Origin: CAKRJP01 sp963589425
GTDB lineage: Bacteria > Bacillota > Clostridia > Lachnospirales > Lachnospiraceae
NCBI GenBank assembly: GCA_963589425.1
Contig: CAVAKZ010000001.1
Location: 62,001 to 126,000 of the forward strand
DNA length: 64,000 nucleotides
Direction of reading: 5' to 3'
In this document: piece by piece, positions 32,945 to 40,900 of the stretch
How positions within the stretch are numbered: position 1 is the stretch's first letter
Layout of the letters: the number at the start of each line of letters is the position of its first letter
Program-made: the position numbers and the translations under genes
The notes under the pieces: model-generated
The model's input: the letters and a program-made list of their open reading frames with translations, nothing else
Told to the model about the DNA's origin: nothing
Database searches by the model: none

Positions 32945-34833
32945 AACAACCCTTTCTTAAGTCCGATATTCGGAAGAGCATCGGTTGCCTCCTTTGTCTC
33001 CTCCGGAATTTCCGGTTGAGTTTCTACCTTCTTCTCATTAGAGGAATCCCCGGATGCCTTCTTCTTAACGATAGCATATGCATAAGTGCAGATTAACGGC
33101 TTGTCTGTGCAGTAAATACGAATCTCGTATACACCTTCCTTAGCCGGTGCAGTGTAAATACCATCTGCAGAAATATCTCCGCTTCCTGGCTCTGTAAGTT
33201 CGTAGGAAATAGAGCAGTCTTTCATATTGTTGAACTTCACCTGGAAGTAATAGTTCTCTCTAGTTCCCATTACTACGGTCGGTGTCACTAAGCTAATAGA
33301 CTGAATGTTGTTCACATCCAAATCCTCGCTTGGCTGATCAGCATCGTAGCGGATTGCCACCCAGCGATAGGTAAGCACCAACATGCTAACATCTTCTTCC
33401 AACTGAAGGGCTACCTGGAAGCTTCCCTTGTCGTTAAATACTTTAACAGCAGTCTTAGCTGCTACATTTAGATTGCCTTCATCAAATAAAGACAGATCTC
33501 CATAAATGGTGGTCTTGGTATTGGTCCCCAACATTACATTCTCTTCCAGGAACTCATATCCAACTTCCACATATACATTTCCCGATCCTAGTCCGTGCAT
33601 CACCTCGCCGGAATAGCAAATATCCCCTCTCTTTGCGTGATCTCCCACCGGGATCTCAACGATACCTGTGGCGATCTTTGGTGCCTCTGCCAACTCTCTC
33701 CTTACACTACTCTCCTGGGGAGCCAGTCCGACAGGTGCTCCCGAATGAGTAAGGAAGGGATAATTTGCAAAGAAACAATCTGTATACTCCTTACGTCTAA
33801 AGTCATCACTTGGAGTCTCAATATATTCTCTTACAGTATCATCCACCTGCTCAATTAAGTATGCGGAATCTGTACGAACCAAGGAAATATCTGCCAAACG
33901 GATCATTCCTCTTCCGGCTCCCAGAGTACGAAGTTCCAGGCTTACTCTACTGGACTCTCTGGCTGCCAAAAGCTCCGGCTTCATATCCACTACATTAATC
34001 TTATAGGTTGTTCCCAGGGCCACCGGGCAATCCACCTGATTCACTGTGGCTCTGGCACTTCCTGCCTTCACCATAATGCTGGTATCCTCGTAGGCTTCTG
34101 TCTGCGCCAACATCCAATATTCTTTTGTAAGGGTCTCTCCCTTATTCAGCTTCACGCCCTCAAGTCTAACAGGAAGTTCCTGGCTTCCACTGGCTGTGGT
34201 CATGACAGGGGTCTGAATAATTCCTTCATAGAAGAGAGTACCCTCCTGGGCGCTTAGCTTTTCAGCTGTAATCTCTAGCTTTACATAATGTCCCGCACAA
34301 ACATTGGCCGGCATACGAAAACGCACCTGATAATCCTGACTCTCCATCAAAACTCCGCCGGTGTAGAACTCAGTCTCCATCTCGAAATCTTCTTCAAAAG
34401 ATTCACTGTCCATCAGTACCAACTCATAATCGTCTTCAATTCGATTGTACTCAAATTCTTTATCACTGTCCTGACGATTAATAGAATAAACCGGCTGTTC
34501 TTCCTTCTCCTTATAACGAACGCACAGGCTCGCCACATTGGTTGTGAGGCCTTCAAATCCTGTAATTGCCGATAGTTTCTTTACCACGGAACTATTCACC
34601 ACGATCTCCCGACCCATGTCATCGAAAGCGGCTCCGCTTTCCACCATCAAAGATAAGTCATCCAAACTAATTACGTTCAGTCCACATGCGATACCTGCGC
34701 CCAACATGGTGCGGTTCACAAAACGGCGCTTATTATTCATATACAGCTGCTCCGCCTCAAAGTCTGCGGATGTCAGCATCTTTCCTTTATAGTATCTGTT
34801 TCTGCTAAATGATAATAAATCGTTGCTCTTCAC
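32941..34833 (-). CDS. First gene of the CIS operon; NRYYKGK-type CIS-associated protein
   Basis: This 630-residue soluble protein has the N-terminal pattern NRYYKGKMLTSADFEAEQLY, GAGIACGLNV and GAAFDDMGREIVV. As I recall, these features occur in proteins encoded in many CIS and related loci. The rest is beta-rich, probably several Ig- or jelly-roll-like domains, ending in an Ig-like repeat (YELTEPGSGDISADGIYTAP, about 545-565) and a charged Pro/Glu-rich tail. It has no signal peptide. Possible roles are a fibre, a baseplate-associated factor or a cargo. The leader upstream carries the best promoter candidate for the operon. Confidence 0.65.
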   Translation of the reverse strand: MKSNDLLSFSRNRYYKGKMLTSADFEAEQLYMNNKRRFVNRTMLGAGIACGLNVISLDDLSLMVESGAAFDDMGREIVVNSSVVKKLSAITGFEGLTTNVASLCVRYKEKEEQPVYSINRQDSDKEFEYNRIEDDYELVLMDSESFEEDFEMETEFYTGGVLMESQDYQVRFRMPANVCAGHYVKLEITAEKLSAQEGTLFYEGIIQTPVMTTASGSQELPVRLEGVKLNKGETLTKEYWMLAQTEAYEDTSIMVKAGSARATVNQVDCPVALGTTYKINVVDMKPELLAARESSRVSLELRTLGAGRGMIRLADISLVRTDSAYLIEQVDDTVREYIETPSDDFRRKEYTDCFFANYPFLTHSGAPVGLAPQESSVRRELAEAPKIATGIVEIPVGDHAKRGDICYSGEVMHGLGSGNVYVEVGYEFLEENVMLGTNTKTTIYGDLSLFDEGNLNVAAKTAVKVFNDKGSFQVALQLEEDVSMLVLTYRWVAIRYDADQPSEDLDVNNIQSISLVTPTVVMGTRENYYFQVKFNNMKDCSISYELTEPGSGDISADGIYTAPAKEGVYEIRIYCTDKPLICTYAYAIVKKKASGDSSNEKKVETQPEIPEETKEATDALPNIGLKKGLL

Positions 34834-34946
34834 CAGCTTGCCCCTCTCTTTTCATCTTAAGCTTTCTGCTCAATCATCGTTGTCTTGTATCTTAACACAT
34901 TTTTATAGTTTCTTGACTCTTTTTAGTTATTTTTTAAATCTGCCTC

Positions 34947-34955
34947 ATTATACCA
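34947..34955 (-). promoter_or_regulatory. Candidate promoter of the CIS operon (extended -10)
   Basis: The minus strand has a perfect TATAAT (34947-34952) preceded by TGG, an extended -10 motif. The -35 region is poor (GTAACA at 16 nt). The site lies between the phosphatase stop and the first CIS gene and would give a leader of about 105 nt. A weak -35 would fit an activated or conditional promoter. No SigB-type GTTTAA/GGGTAT pair is seen here. Confidence 0.45.
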
Positions 34956-34970
34956 CATTTTGCCCATATG

Positions 34971-36737
34971 TTACTTCCCTACATAGTGAAATGCCAACAT
35001 TGTTACATCATCGTACTGTTCGGATCCAGCTACGAAGTCTTCAATACCCTCTTCCATTTGCTTCAAAAGATCCTTGGAGGATTGTTCCGAATTCTTATTT
35101 AACACTTCTACCATGCGGTCCATTCCGAAAAACTCTTCTGCAGCATTTGTCGCTTCAGGTACTCCATCAGTATATACGAAGAGCCTGTCGCCGGGGTTAA
35201 AGTTTAGCTCATACTCTTCATAGCAAATTCCATCCATTCCTGCTAAGACAAAGCCATGCTTGTCCTTCAACAGCTCGTAGACTCCACCTTTACGGCAGAT
35301 TACAGGATACTCATGTCCTGCATTGGCACATACCATCTTTCCTGTGGAAATAGTAAGAAGTCCCATCCAGGCAGTTACAAACATATTGGCATCATTATTC
35401 TCGCACAAATGGTGATTTACTGTTTCAAATACCGCCCCGGGACCAACACCACTCTCAGCCGTATTCTTAATCAGGAACTTAGCTACCATCATAAACAAGG
35501 CTGCCGGAATTCCTTTTCCGGAAACATCTGCAATAACAATGGCCAAATGATCCTCATCTATCAAGAAGAAGTCATATAAATCTCCCCCTACTTCCTTGGC
35601 AGGGGCCATACTGGCATAGATATCAAACTCAGTCCGATCAGGAAAAACCGGGAAATTTCTTGGAACCATACCTGCCTGTATCTCTCTAGCCATACTTAGC
35701 TCCACACCTATACGCTCCTTCTCTGCAGTAATAGATGCAAGATTGGTCATATAGACATTGATATCTTTTCCCATTTGTTCAATGGATTCCGCCAGGGTCT
35801 GAAGTTCATCTCCGGTAGCAATCTTAAGGTCCGGGACTTCAAGCAGGCTGTCACCATCCTGGTTTTGTCTGTTCTTTACAAGGGAAGAAGCCGCCTCATC
35901 TATAATCCTAATCGGCTCGATAATCTTCTTATTAGTAATTAATCTGGCAGCCAAAAGTATCACCATCGTAGCACATACAATATTGGCGATCAATCGAAGC
36001 AGGTAAATGGAGAATGCTTCGATCTCATTTTTCATGGATAGGGCAACTCGCATTTCTCCTATAATTTCCCCTGATTCTGTGGTGATAAAAGTAGAAGTCA
36101 TATAATATACATTCAGTTTCGATCCCGGATCCTTTGCAAGATAGAAATCTTTCTTTATCTCTGGGTTTTGGTATGCCGAAAAACTGTACAAAGTCGGAGA
36201 TTCCCCAAAGGATCCTGCCCAATAATTATCCTTATAGGCAACATCTGCCAGAATGATCTCATTGCCAGTCTCTTCATCTATACAGGAAATATAAACCTTC
36301 GAATCCTGATTGGCCTTGGAATATTTTTTTATACTCTCGGTTAGTTTCTCATATGCCGAAGTGTTCATAATTTTTTCCATCTTGTCCCAATAGTCCTGAT
36401 GACCATCTTCCTCTACAGAATAATCATGGATGAAACTTTCTCCATAAGTCTCACAGGCCTCTCTGTATCCCTTTAGTACCTGATTCTTTATACCTTCCAC
36501 CAGATTCGGATCTATAGTTTCCTCCAACCCATCCGACATATAGGACAAGAGCAGTTGACTTTCCGTCGTATAATGACCTACATATAAGTTCGCACTTACA
36601 ACAACAGCTACTACCATCATAATCAAGGCGACGGAAATGATAATCCTATCAATACGATACTTTAGGGATCTTCGTTTCTGTTTTTTTTCTTGTTTTTTAT
36701 CTTGCTTCTTATCTTGTTTCACTCTATCTTTCTCCAT
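34971..36737 (-). CDS. Membrane PP2C phosphatase (SpoIIE/RsbU family) with sensor domain
   Basis: This 588-residue protein has a Lys/Gln-rich N-terminus, a membrane segment (IIISVALIMMVVAVVVSANL, about 33-52), an external sensor domain (about 55-245), a second membrane segment and a HAMP-like linker. A C-terminal SpoIIE phosphatase domain follows (about 385-588). Catalytic motifs are intact: KEVGGDLYDF, ADVSGKGIPAALFM, CANAGHEYPVI, FVYTDGVPEA and YDDVTMLAF. It should dephosphorylate the STAS protein encoded at 5757 in response to an outside signal. The ATG at 36737 has a poor RBS. A GTG five codons later has GGAG at 9 nt and may be the true start. Confidence 0.88.
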   Translation of the reverse strand: MEKDRVKQDKKQDKKQEKKQKRRSLKYRIDRIIISVALIMMVVAVVVSANLYVGHYTTESQLLLSYMSDGLEETIDPNLVEGIKNQVLKGYREACETYGESFIHDYSVEEDGHQDYWDKMEKIMNTSAYEKLTESIKKYSKANQDSKVYISCIDEETGNEIILADVAYKDNYWAGSFGESPTLYSFSAYQNPEIKKDFYLAKDPGSKLNVYYMTSTFITTESGEIIGEMRVALSMKNEIEAFSIYLLRLIANIVCATMVILLAARLITNKKIIEPIRIIDEAASSLVKNRQNQDGDSLLEVPDLKIATGDELQTLAESIEQMGKDINVYMTNLASITAEKERIGVELSMAREIQAGMVPRNFPVFPDRTEFDIYASMAPAKEVGGDLYDFFLIDEDHLAIVIADVSGKGIPAALFMMVAKFLIKNTAESGVGPGAVFETVNHHLCENNDANMFVTAWMGLLTISTGKMVCANAGHEYPVICRKGGVYELLKDKHGFVLAGMDGICYEEYELNFNPGDRLFVYTDGVPEATNAAEEFFGMDRMVEVLNKNSEQSSKDLLKQMEEGIEDFVAGSEQYDDVTMLAFHYVGK

Positions 36738-36753
36738 CTATGGTTTCTTTTTC

Positions 36754-36783
36754 TTGACAATGTTCTCGTAGATATTTTACACT
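36754..36783 (+). promoter_or_regulatory. Predicted promoter of the plus-strand kinase-like gene
   Basis: TTGACA (36754-36759) and TACACT (36778-36783) are separated by 18 nt on the plus strand. The site lies in the 94-nt gap between the divergent phosphatase and kinase-like genes, so the two signalling genes share one control region. Confidence 0.5.
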
Positions 36784-36831
36784 ATTTTCAACTATAAATG
36801 TGTTATTTTTTTAAGGAGTCACAAACATATT

Positions 36832-37761
36832 ATGGATACTTTTGATAAAGGGAATAAAATTTCCCAAAAACCTCGCGATGGAATCAGCTTTCCGGAGGTG
36901 GCCCTCTTGCTGATCACCTTCCTATGTTTTCTTGCCGCTATGACTTGTCTGCTTCAAGAAATCTTCTTTCTATCCATCATTTTTGTCGCCCTTCTTGGGT
37001 GCTTGCTGCCAATCAATTTATTGAGCAATCGAAAGAGGATTCTAAAGGAAAGAACCATTTCCTCCTCAGAGGAGGATCTTTCTCCTCAGCCTAGCCCTAC
37101 AACTATGGAACTGATTGAACACGACAATTCTTTAATTACCAAGCTTCGAAAGGAGAAGGAGCAGCTTTCTTATGAAAACGAACAGCTTTCCGGAGAACTG
37201 GACAAATCCAGCAATCAGGTAAATACTTTAACCCAACTCCTTGCAGAGGCAGAACTGAAGTCCGTAGAAAGTCTAGATCCTCATGTGGCAGCCAGTATCC
37301 TGCCTCGAGAGGAATTCGCGGAAGACCTGGATCTTATCGCTTTAAGCCAGAGAATTGTAAACCAGATGCAAGCCCCCTGTGCTGCTGCAGGAGTTCGTTT
37401 AGAACTTTCCACTTCCTCCGCTTCTATTTCCTATCAGGCTGACAAGCGCTACATTAGTTTGATGATTCGAAATATCATCGATAATTCCATCAAATATATG
37501 AAGAGGAACGGAACTTTGGTAATTACCATTTCCAATGTCGGCACTAACATTTTTATCGCCTTTAAGGATGATGGCCTTGGCCTTCCGGAGAAGGAATTGC
37601 CCAATATCTTCGATCTAAATTTTCAGGGATCCAACCGGGTCAGCGGCAATGGCCTTGGTCTGGCTCAGGTAAAAGCTATTGTGGAACATTATGACGGAAC
37701 CATCTATGCCCATAGTTCCAACGGTATGGGAATTTATATTCATCTTCCCATCAAGGCTTAG
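36832..37761 (+). CDS. Membrane histidine-kinase-like ATPase without phospho-acceptor domain
   Basis: This 309-residue protein has two N-terminal membrane segments (about 23-60), a coiled coil (about 100-135) and a C-terminal HATPase domain. The boxes are an N-box IRNIIDNSIKYMKR (about 213-226), a G1 box DDGLGLPEKE and a G2 box GNGLGLAQVKAIVEHYDG. No HisKA or H-box with a phospho-acceptor His is visible between coil and ATPase. It may phosphorylate or bind another partner, or act as a dead sensor. It is divergent from the PP2C gene across a shared promoter region. The AAGGAG before ATG 36832 is unusually far (13 nt). Confidence 0.8.
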   Translation: MDTFDKGNKISQKPRDGISFPEVALLLITFLCFLAAMTCLLQEIFFLSIIFVALLGCLLPINLLSNRKRILKERTISSSEEDLSPQPSPTTMELIEHDNSLITKLRKEKEQLSYENEQLSGELDKSSNQVNTLTQLLAEAELKSVESLDPHVAASILPREEFAEDLDLIALSQRIVNQMQAPCAAAGVRLELSTSSASISYQADKRYISLMIRNIIDNSIKYMKRNGTLVITISNVGTNIFIAFKDDGLGLPEKELPNIFDLNFQGSNRVSGNGLGLAQVKAIVEHYDGTIYAHSSNGMGIYIHLPIKA

Positions 37762-37778
37762 GAAGGAGGCTGTGATTT

Positions 37779-37925
37779 ATGAGTAGAAAACCTGTTTATA
37801 TTTTCTTCCTGCTTATGTACCTGCTGGTTGGTGCCGGCAGCATAGCATACTCTTATCTCCAGGGAGATATTAGCATAAGCGCTTACCAATCCCAACTATT
37901 AAATCTATTTCATTCTTTATTTTAA
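37779..37925 (+). CDS. 48-residue membrane protein
   Basis: ATG 37779 has a strong GGAAGGAGG at 9 nt and opens a 48-codon frame. One membrane segment (YIFFLLMYLLVGAGSIAYSY, residues 7-26) is followed by a short polar tail. It starts 17 nt after the kinase-like gene and ends 20 nt before a terminator, so the two form an operon. It could be a small regulator of the membrane kinase-like protein; I know no family for it. Confidence 0.65.
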   Translation: MSRKPVYIFFLLMYLLVGAGSIAYSYLQGDISISAYQSQLLNLFHSLF

Positions 37926-37944
37926 ATTATTTTTTCAGATTTTC

Positions 37945-37980
37945 AAAGAAGGTAGGAACCACACGGTTCCTACCTTCTTT
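37945..37980. terminator. Bidirectional intrinsic terminator
   Basis: A perfect 16-bp stem (37945-37960 with 37965-37980) with an ACAC loop lies between the convergent small membrane protein and surface protein genes. The stem ends AAAGAAGG/CCTTCTTT, so T-rich tails are part of the arms in both directions. It should stop transcripts from both sides. Confidence 0.85.
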
Positions 37981-37997
37981 AGTAGTTTTCTATTCTC

Positions 37998-40900
37998 TTA
38001 AAACAAATCTTCATCCTCTTTGCGGCGAATAAGCTTTCGAACCAACAGAGTAGCTCCTCCTCCAAGTCCACAGCCTGCTACTACAACCAAGGAGATAATG
38101 GCTGCATATCGATTTAGACGGCTGGATCCTGTAGAATCTCCCTCTTCCAGGGTTTTCACACTTCCTGTGTTCCCTTTATTAGTACTTCCTGTAGTTTTTG
38201 TAGTACTGTCTTTGGTACTGCTTTTACTCTTGTTTACAATCGGCATATTTGTAGTGCCGCTTTCTTTTTTAGATTCTGTACTAGATGTTTTTGCTTTATC
38301 AGAAGTGGTCCCGGTGCTTCCTGATGATGTGCTGCTTTTACTAGTTCCGCTGCTTGACGCTGTTGTAGAAGAGCTGCCAGTTGCTGTTCCGCTGACAGAA
38401 AATTCCGCCTCTGCACTTCCATCTTCCCACACAAGGGTCAAGGTGTGGGTTCCGTTGGTAAGGGTCTGCAGATAAGTAGCCGACAGATTAATCACTGTAG
38501 GATCTGCACTCTTGGTATAATTGCTTCCGCTTAATCTCTCTCCGTCTATCTTAACGGATTTAAATTTGTCATAAGCGCCGCTTCCCTTAAAGGTTAATCC
38601 ACTACTGCTATTCTTCTGCCAAGAAGCCCCGGCTCCCTGGGTAATCTTATAAGATACTGTTAGGATCGCCCCATCGGAAGTGGCAGTACCTGCTCGATTG
38701 CTTACCAGGCACTGGTATCTATATCCATTCATAGAGCAATCTTCTGTATAAACACGGTAGGTTGCATTGCTAGCTCCTGAAATATCCTGGAATCCGGAAC
38801 CATCCCCCTTGTCAACCTGCCACTGGTAGCTGATTTCTTCGCCACTGGCTTCCACTGTAAAGCTGGTGCTGGAACCTGCATATACAGTAACGCTCTGTGG
38901 CTGCTTACTAATAGTGGGACCATCAATCTGATTTCGATACTTCACATCCAGCTCTACGTTTGCAGCCGGCATGGTAAATGTAGTCTCTTTAGAAGTAATG
39001 TCTGCAAGATTTGCCTTACCTCTCACAACTACCCATTTTTCAAATTCCTGGCCCTCTGGAGCATCATTTGCCGTAACAGTGATCACCTGGCCAGCAACAC
39101 TTTCCGATACGCTTCCGCTTCCATTGTTAACTTTAATGGTATATGTCGAAGCCGTAACCGTCAGTACGGCCTCGGAGCTGGTGATAGTCATTTCCTCATC
39201 ATCCTTAGCAGTAATGATACACTGGTATCTGGCTCCATTCTGGTCGGATGTTACACTGGCAATAGTATAGGTCTCTTCATTACCTACATTTTGGAAGCCT
39301 TTTCCATCTCCCTTATCTTCCTGCCACTGGTAGCTTAACTCATGGGATGAGCTAGCCACTACAGTAAAGCTGGCACTAGCTCCCTCCGAAATAGAAACAT
39401 TCTCCGGCTGGGCTGTGATCTGGATGTCGCTGTTTTCTTTATACACCGCAGTCAGTTCCACATCTTCCTTTGGCATAACAAAGCTGGTCTCCGCACTTTC
39501 TGCATCCTCTAACTTCACATCACCATTTACAATCTTCCATTTCTTAAAGGACATACCTTCTTCGGCATCCTCCGCCTTAATGGTGACAGTATCTCCTGCC
39601 TTGCAAGACTCCGGACTTGCAGTTCCCTTGTTCACGGTAACTGTGTAGTCCGCTCCATCTACATTTAAAACAACTTCCTGGGAAGTTACGGAAATGTCTG
39701 AATTCTCCTTCAGAGAAATTACACACTTAAAAGTTGTACCACTTAGGTCCTTGCTTACCTTTTTAATGGTATAAGTGCTGTCACTTCCTACTTTCTGATA
39801 GCCCTTACCATCATGGTAGTCTGCCTGCCACTCGTAAACCATCTCATAGAAAGAACTTGCCTCCACAGAAAATGTTGCTGATTTTCCTGCAGCTACAGAT
39901 GCATTCTCCGGTTGTTTCGTTATATCGATACTATAAGCATTCTCCACAGTGAGGCTTGCGCTTTCTGAAGTCTTAGAAGCAACCTCTTTTTTGGTCTCGT
40001 CTGTTTCCTTCTCATCTACTTCTTTTACAAGACACCGGTACTTTGTACCATTTTCATCCATACTAGCTCCGGATAATGTATAAGTAGCCTCTGTTGCTCC
40101 TTCTATATCCGTGAATTCTTCCGAATCTTTCGCGGCTTTTTGCCACTGGTAGCTTAGGCTATCTCCTTCATATCCAACCTCAGCCTCTACAGTAAAGACA
40201 GCATCTGTCTTCTCCTTAATAGTAACATCCTGCGGATTAGTCTTAATTGTCAATTTGTCCTTAGCCTTGTCCACAGTTAAAATTGCTGAAGTCGACGGGC
40301 TAGCCTCTGCCTCCTTCTCTGTCTTGCCATCAATCTCTTTGTATTTAACAATGCAGCGATACTCTTCTCCGTTTTGAGAATAGGTGAGACCGGTAAGAGT
40401 CAGCGTATCTGTGTTGGCTCCGGAAATAGAATCTTTTGAATCTATGAGATTCGTAAATTCCTCTGCTCCAACTTCCTTCTTCTGCCACTGGTAGCTAAGA
40501 CTGTCACTATATTTTTCCGGAGATGTCACTTGCACTGTAAATTCCGTCGACCCTCCATCAGTGACCGCTGCAGCTTGTGGTCCTGCTGTAATTTTAGGAG
40601 CCTCAAGTTGATTATACACAGCTTCTATTTGGATATCTTTTCGTTCCGTCGTGTAAGTATTATTGTCTAAGGGCTCTTCCTTATCATTAATCTTCCAACC
40701 GGCAAACTCTTTGCCCTCGCTGGTCTTATCTTCCGGAAGCAAAGTTATTTCAGTCTCTCCACGAACTTTATAGATATGGGTATTCTCTGCCTGTTCATCT
40801 GCCGGCTTCTCTTCTGTCCGATCTTTTATAGTTGCATCTGTTACAGTCACCGTATTTTTCTTATAGAAAACAATAGTGGCAGTAGAAACCTCACTATCTA

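Larger units (their letters stand above)
1056..34833 (-). other. Contractile injection system (eCIS-like) locus with envelope and partner-switching modules
   Basis: About 27 minus-strand genes are packed with gaps mostly under 40 nt or with short overlaps (for example ATGA at 32941-32944). Read right to left they are: N-terminal NRYYKGK protein, pseudokinase, pseudocyclase, MORN protein, TolC-like protein, secreted coiled coil, Pvc16-like cap, Ig-like protein, DUF4280 tip, sheath, tube, 320-nt gap, chaperone, DUF6760, tube paralogue, coiled coil, two adaptors, hub, spike, gp25, two J-like baseplate proteins, gpI-like, STAS, FtsE-like, RsbW-like, AAA+, GNAT and a small acidic protein. There is no capsid, terminase, integrase, holin or lysin, which argues against a prophage. 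A single one-gene sheath and no TssJLM argue against a T6SS. No recognisable toxin effector is present. Confidence 0.9.

Noticed and set aside
1056..34833. Prophage
   Set aside because: Tail genes only; no capsid, portal, terminase, integrase, holin or lysin, and AAA+, DUF4255, DUF4280 and DUF6760 genes point to a CIS.
1056..34833. Type VI secretion system
   Set aside because: One-gene sheath, phage-type split hub and spike, and no TssJ, TssL, TssM or ClpV.
36832..37761. Ordinary sensor histidine kinase with a missing response regulator
   Set aside because: No HisKA or H-box is visible, so calling it a two-component kinase would overstate the evidence.
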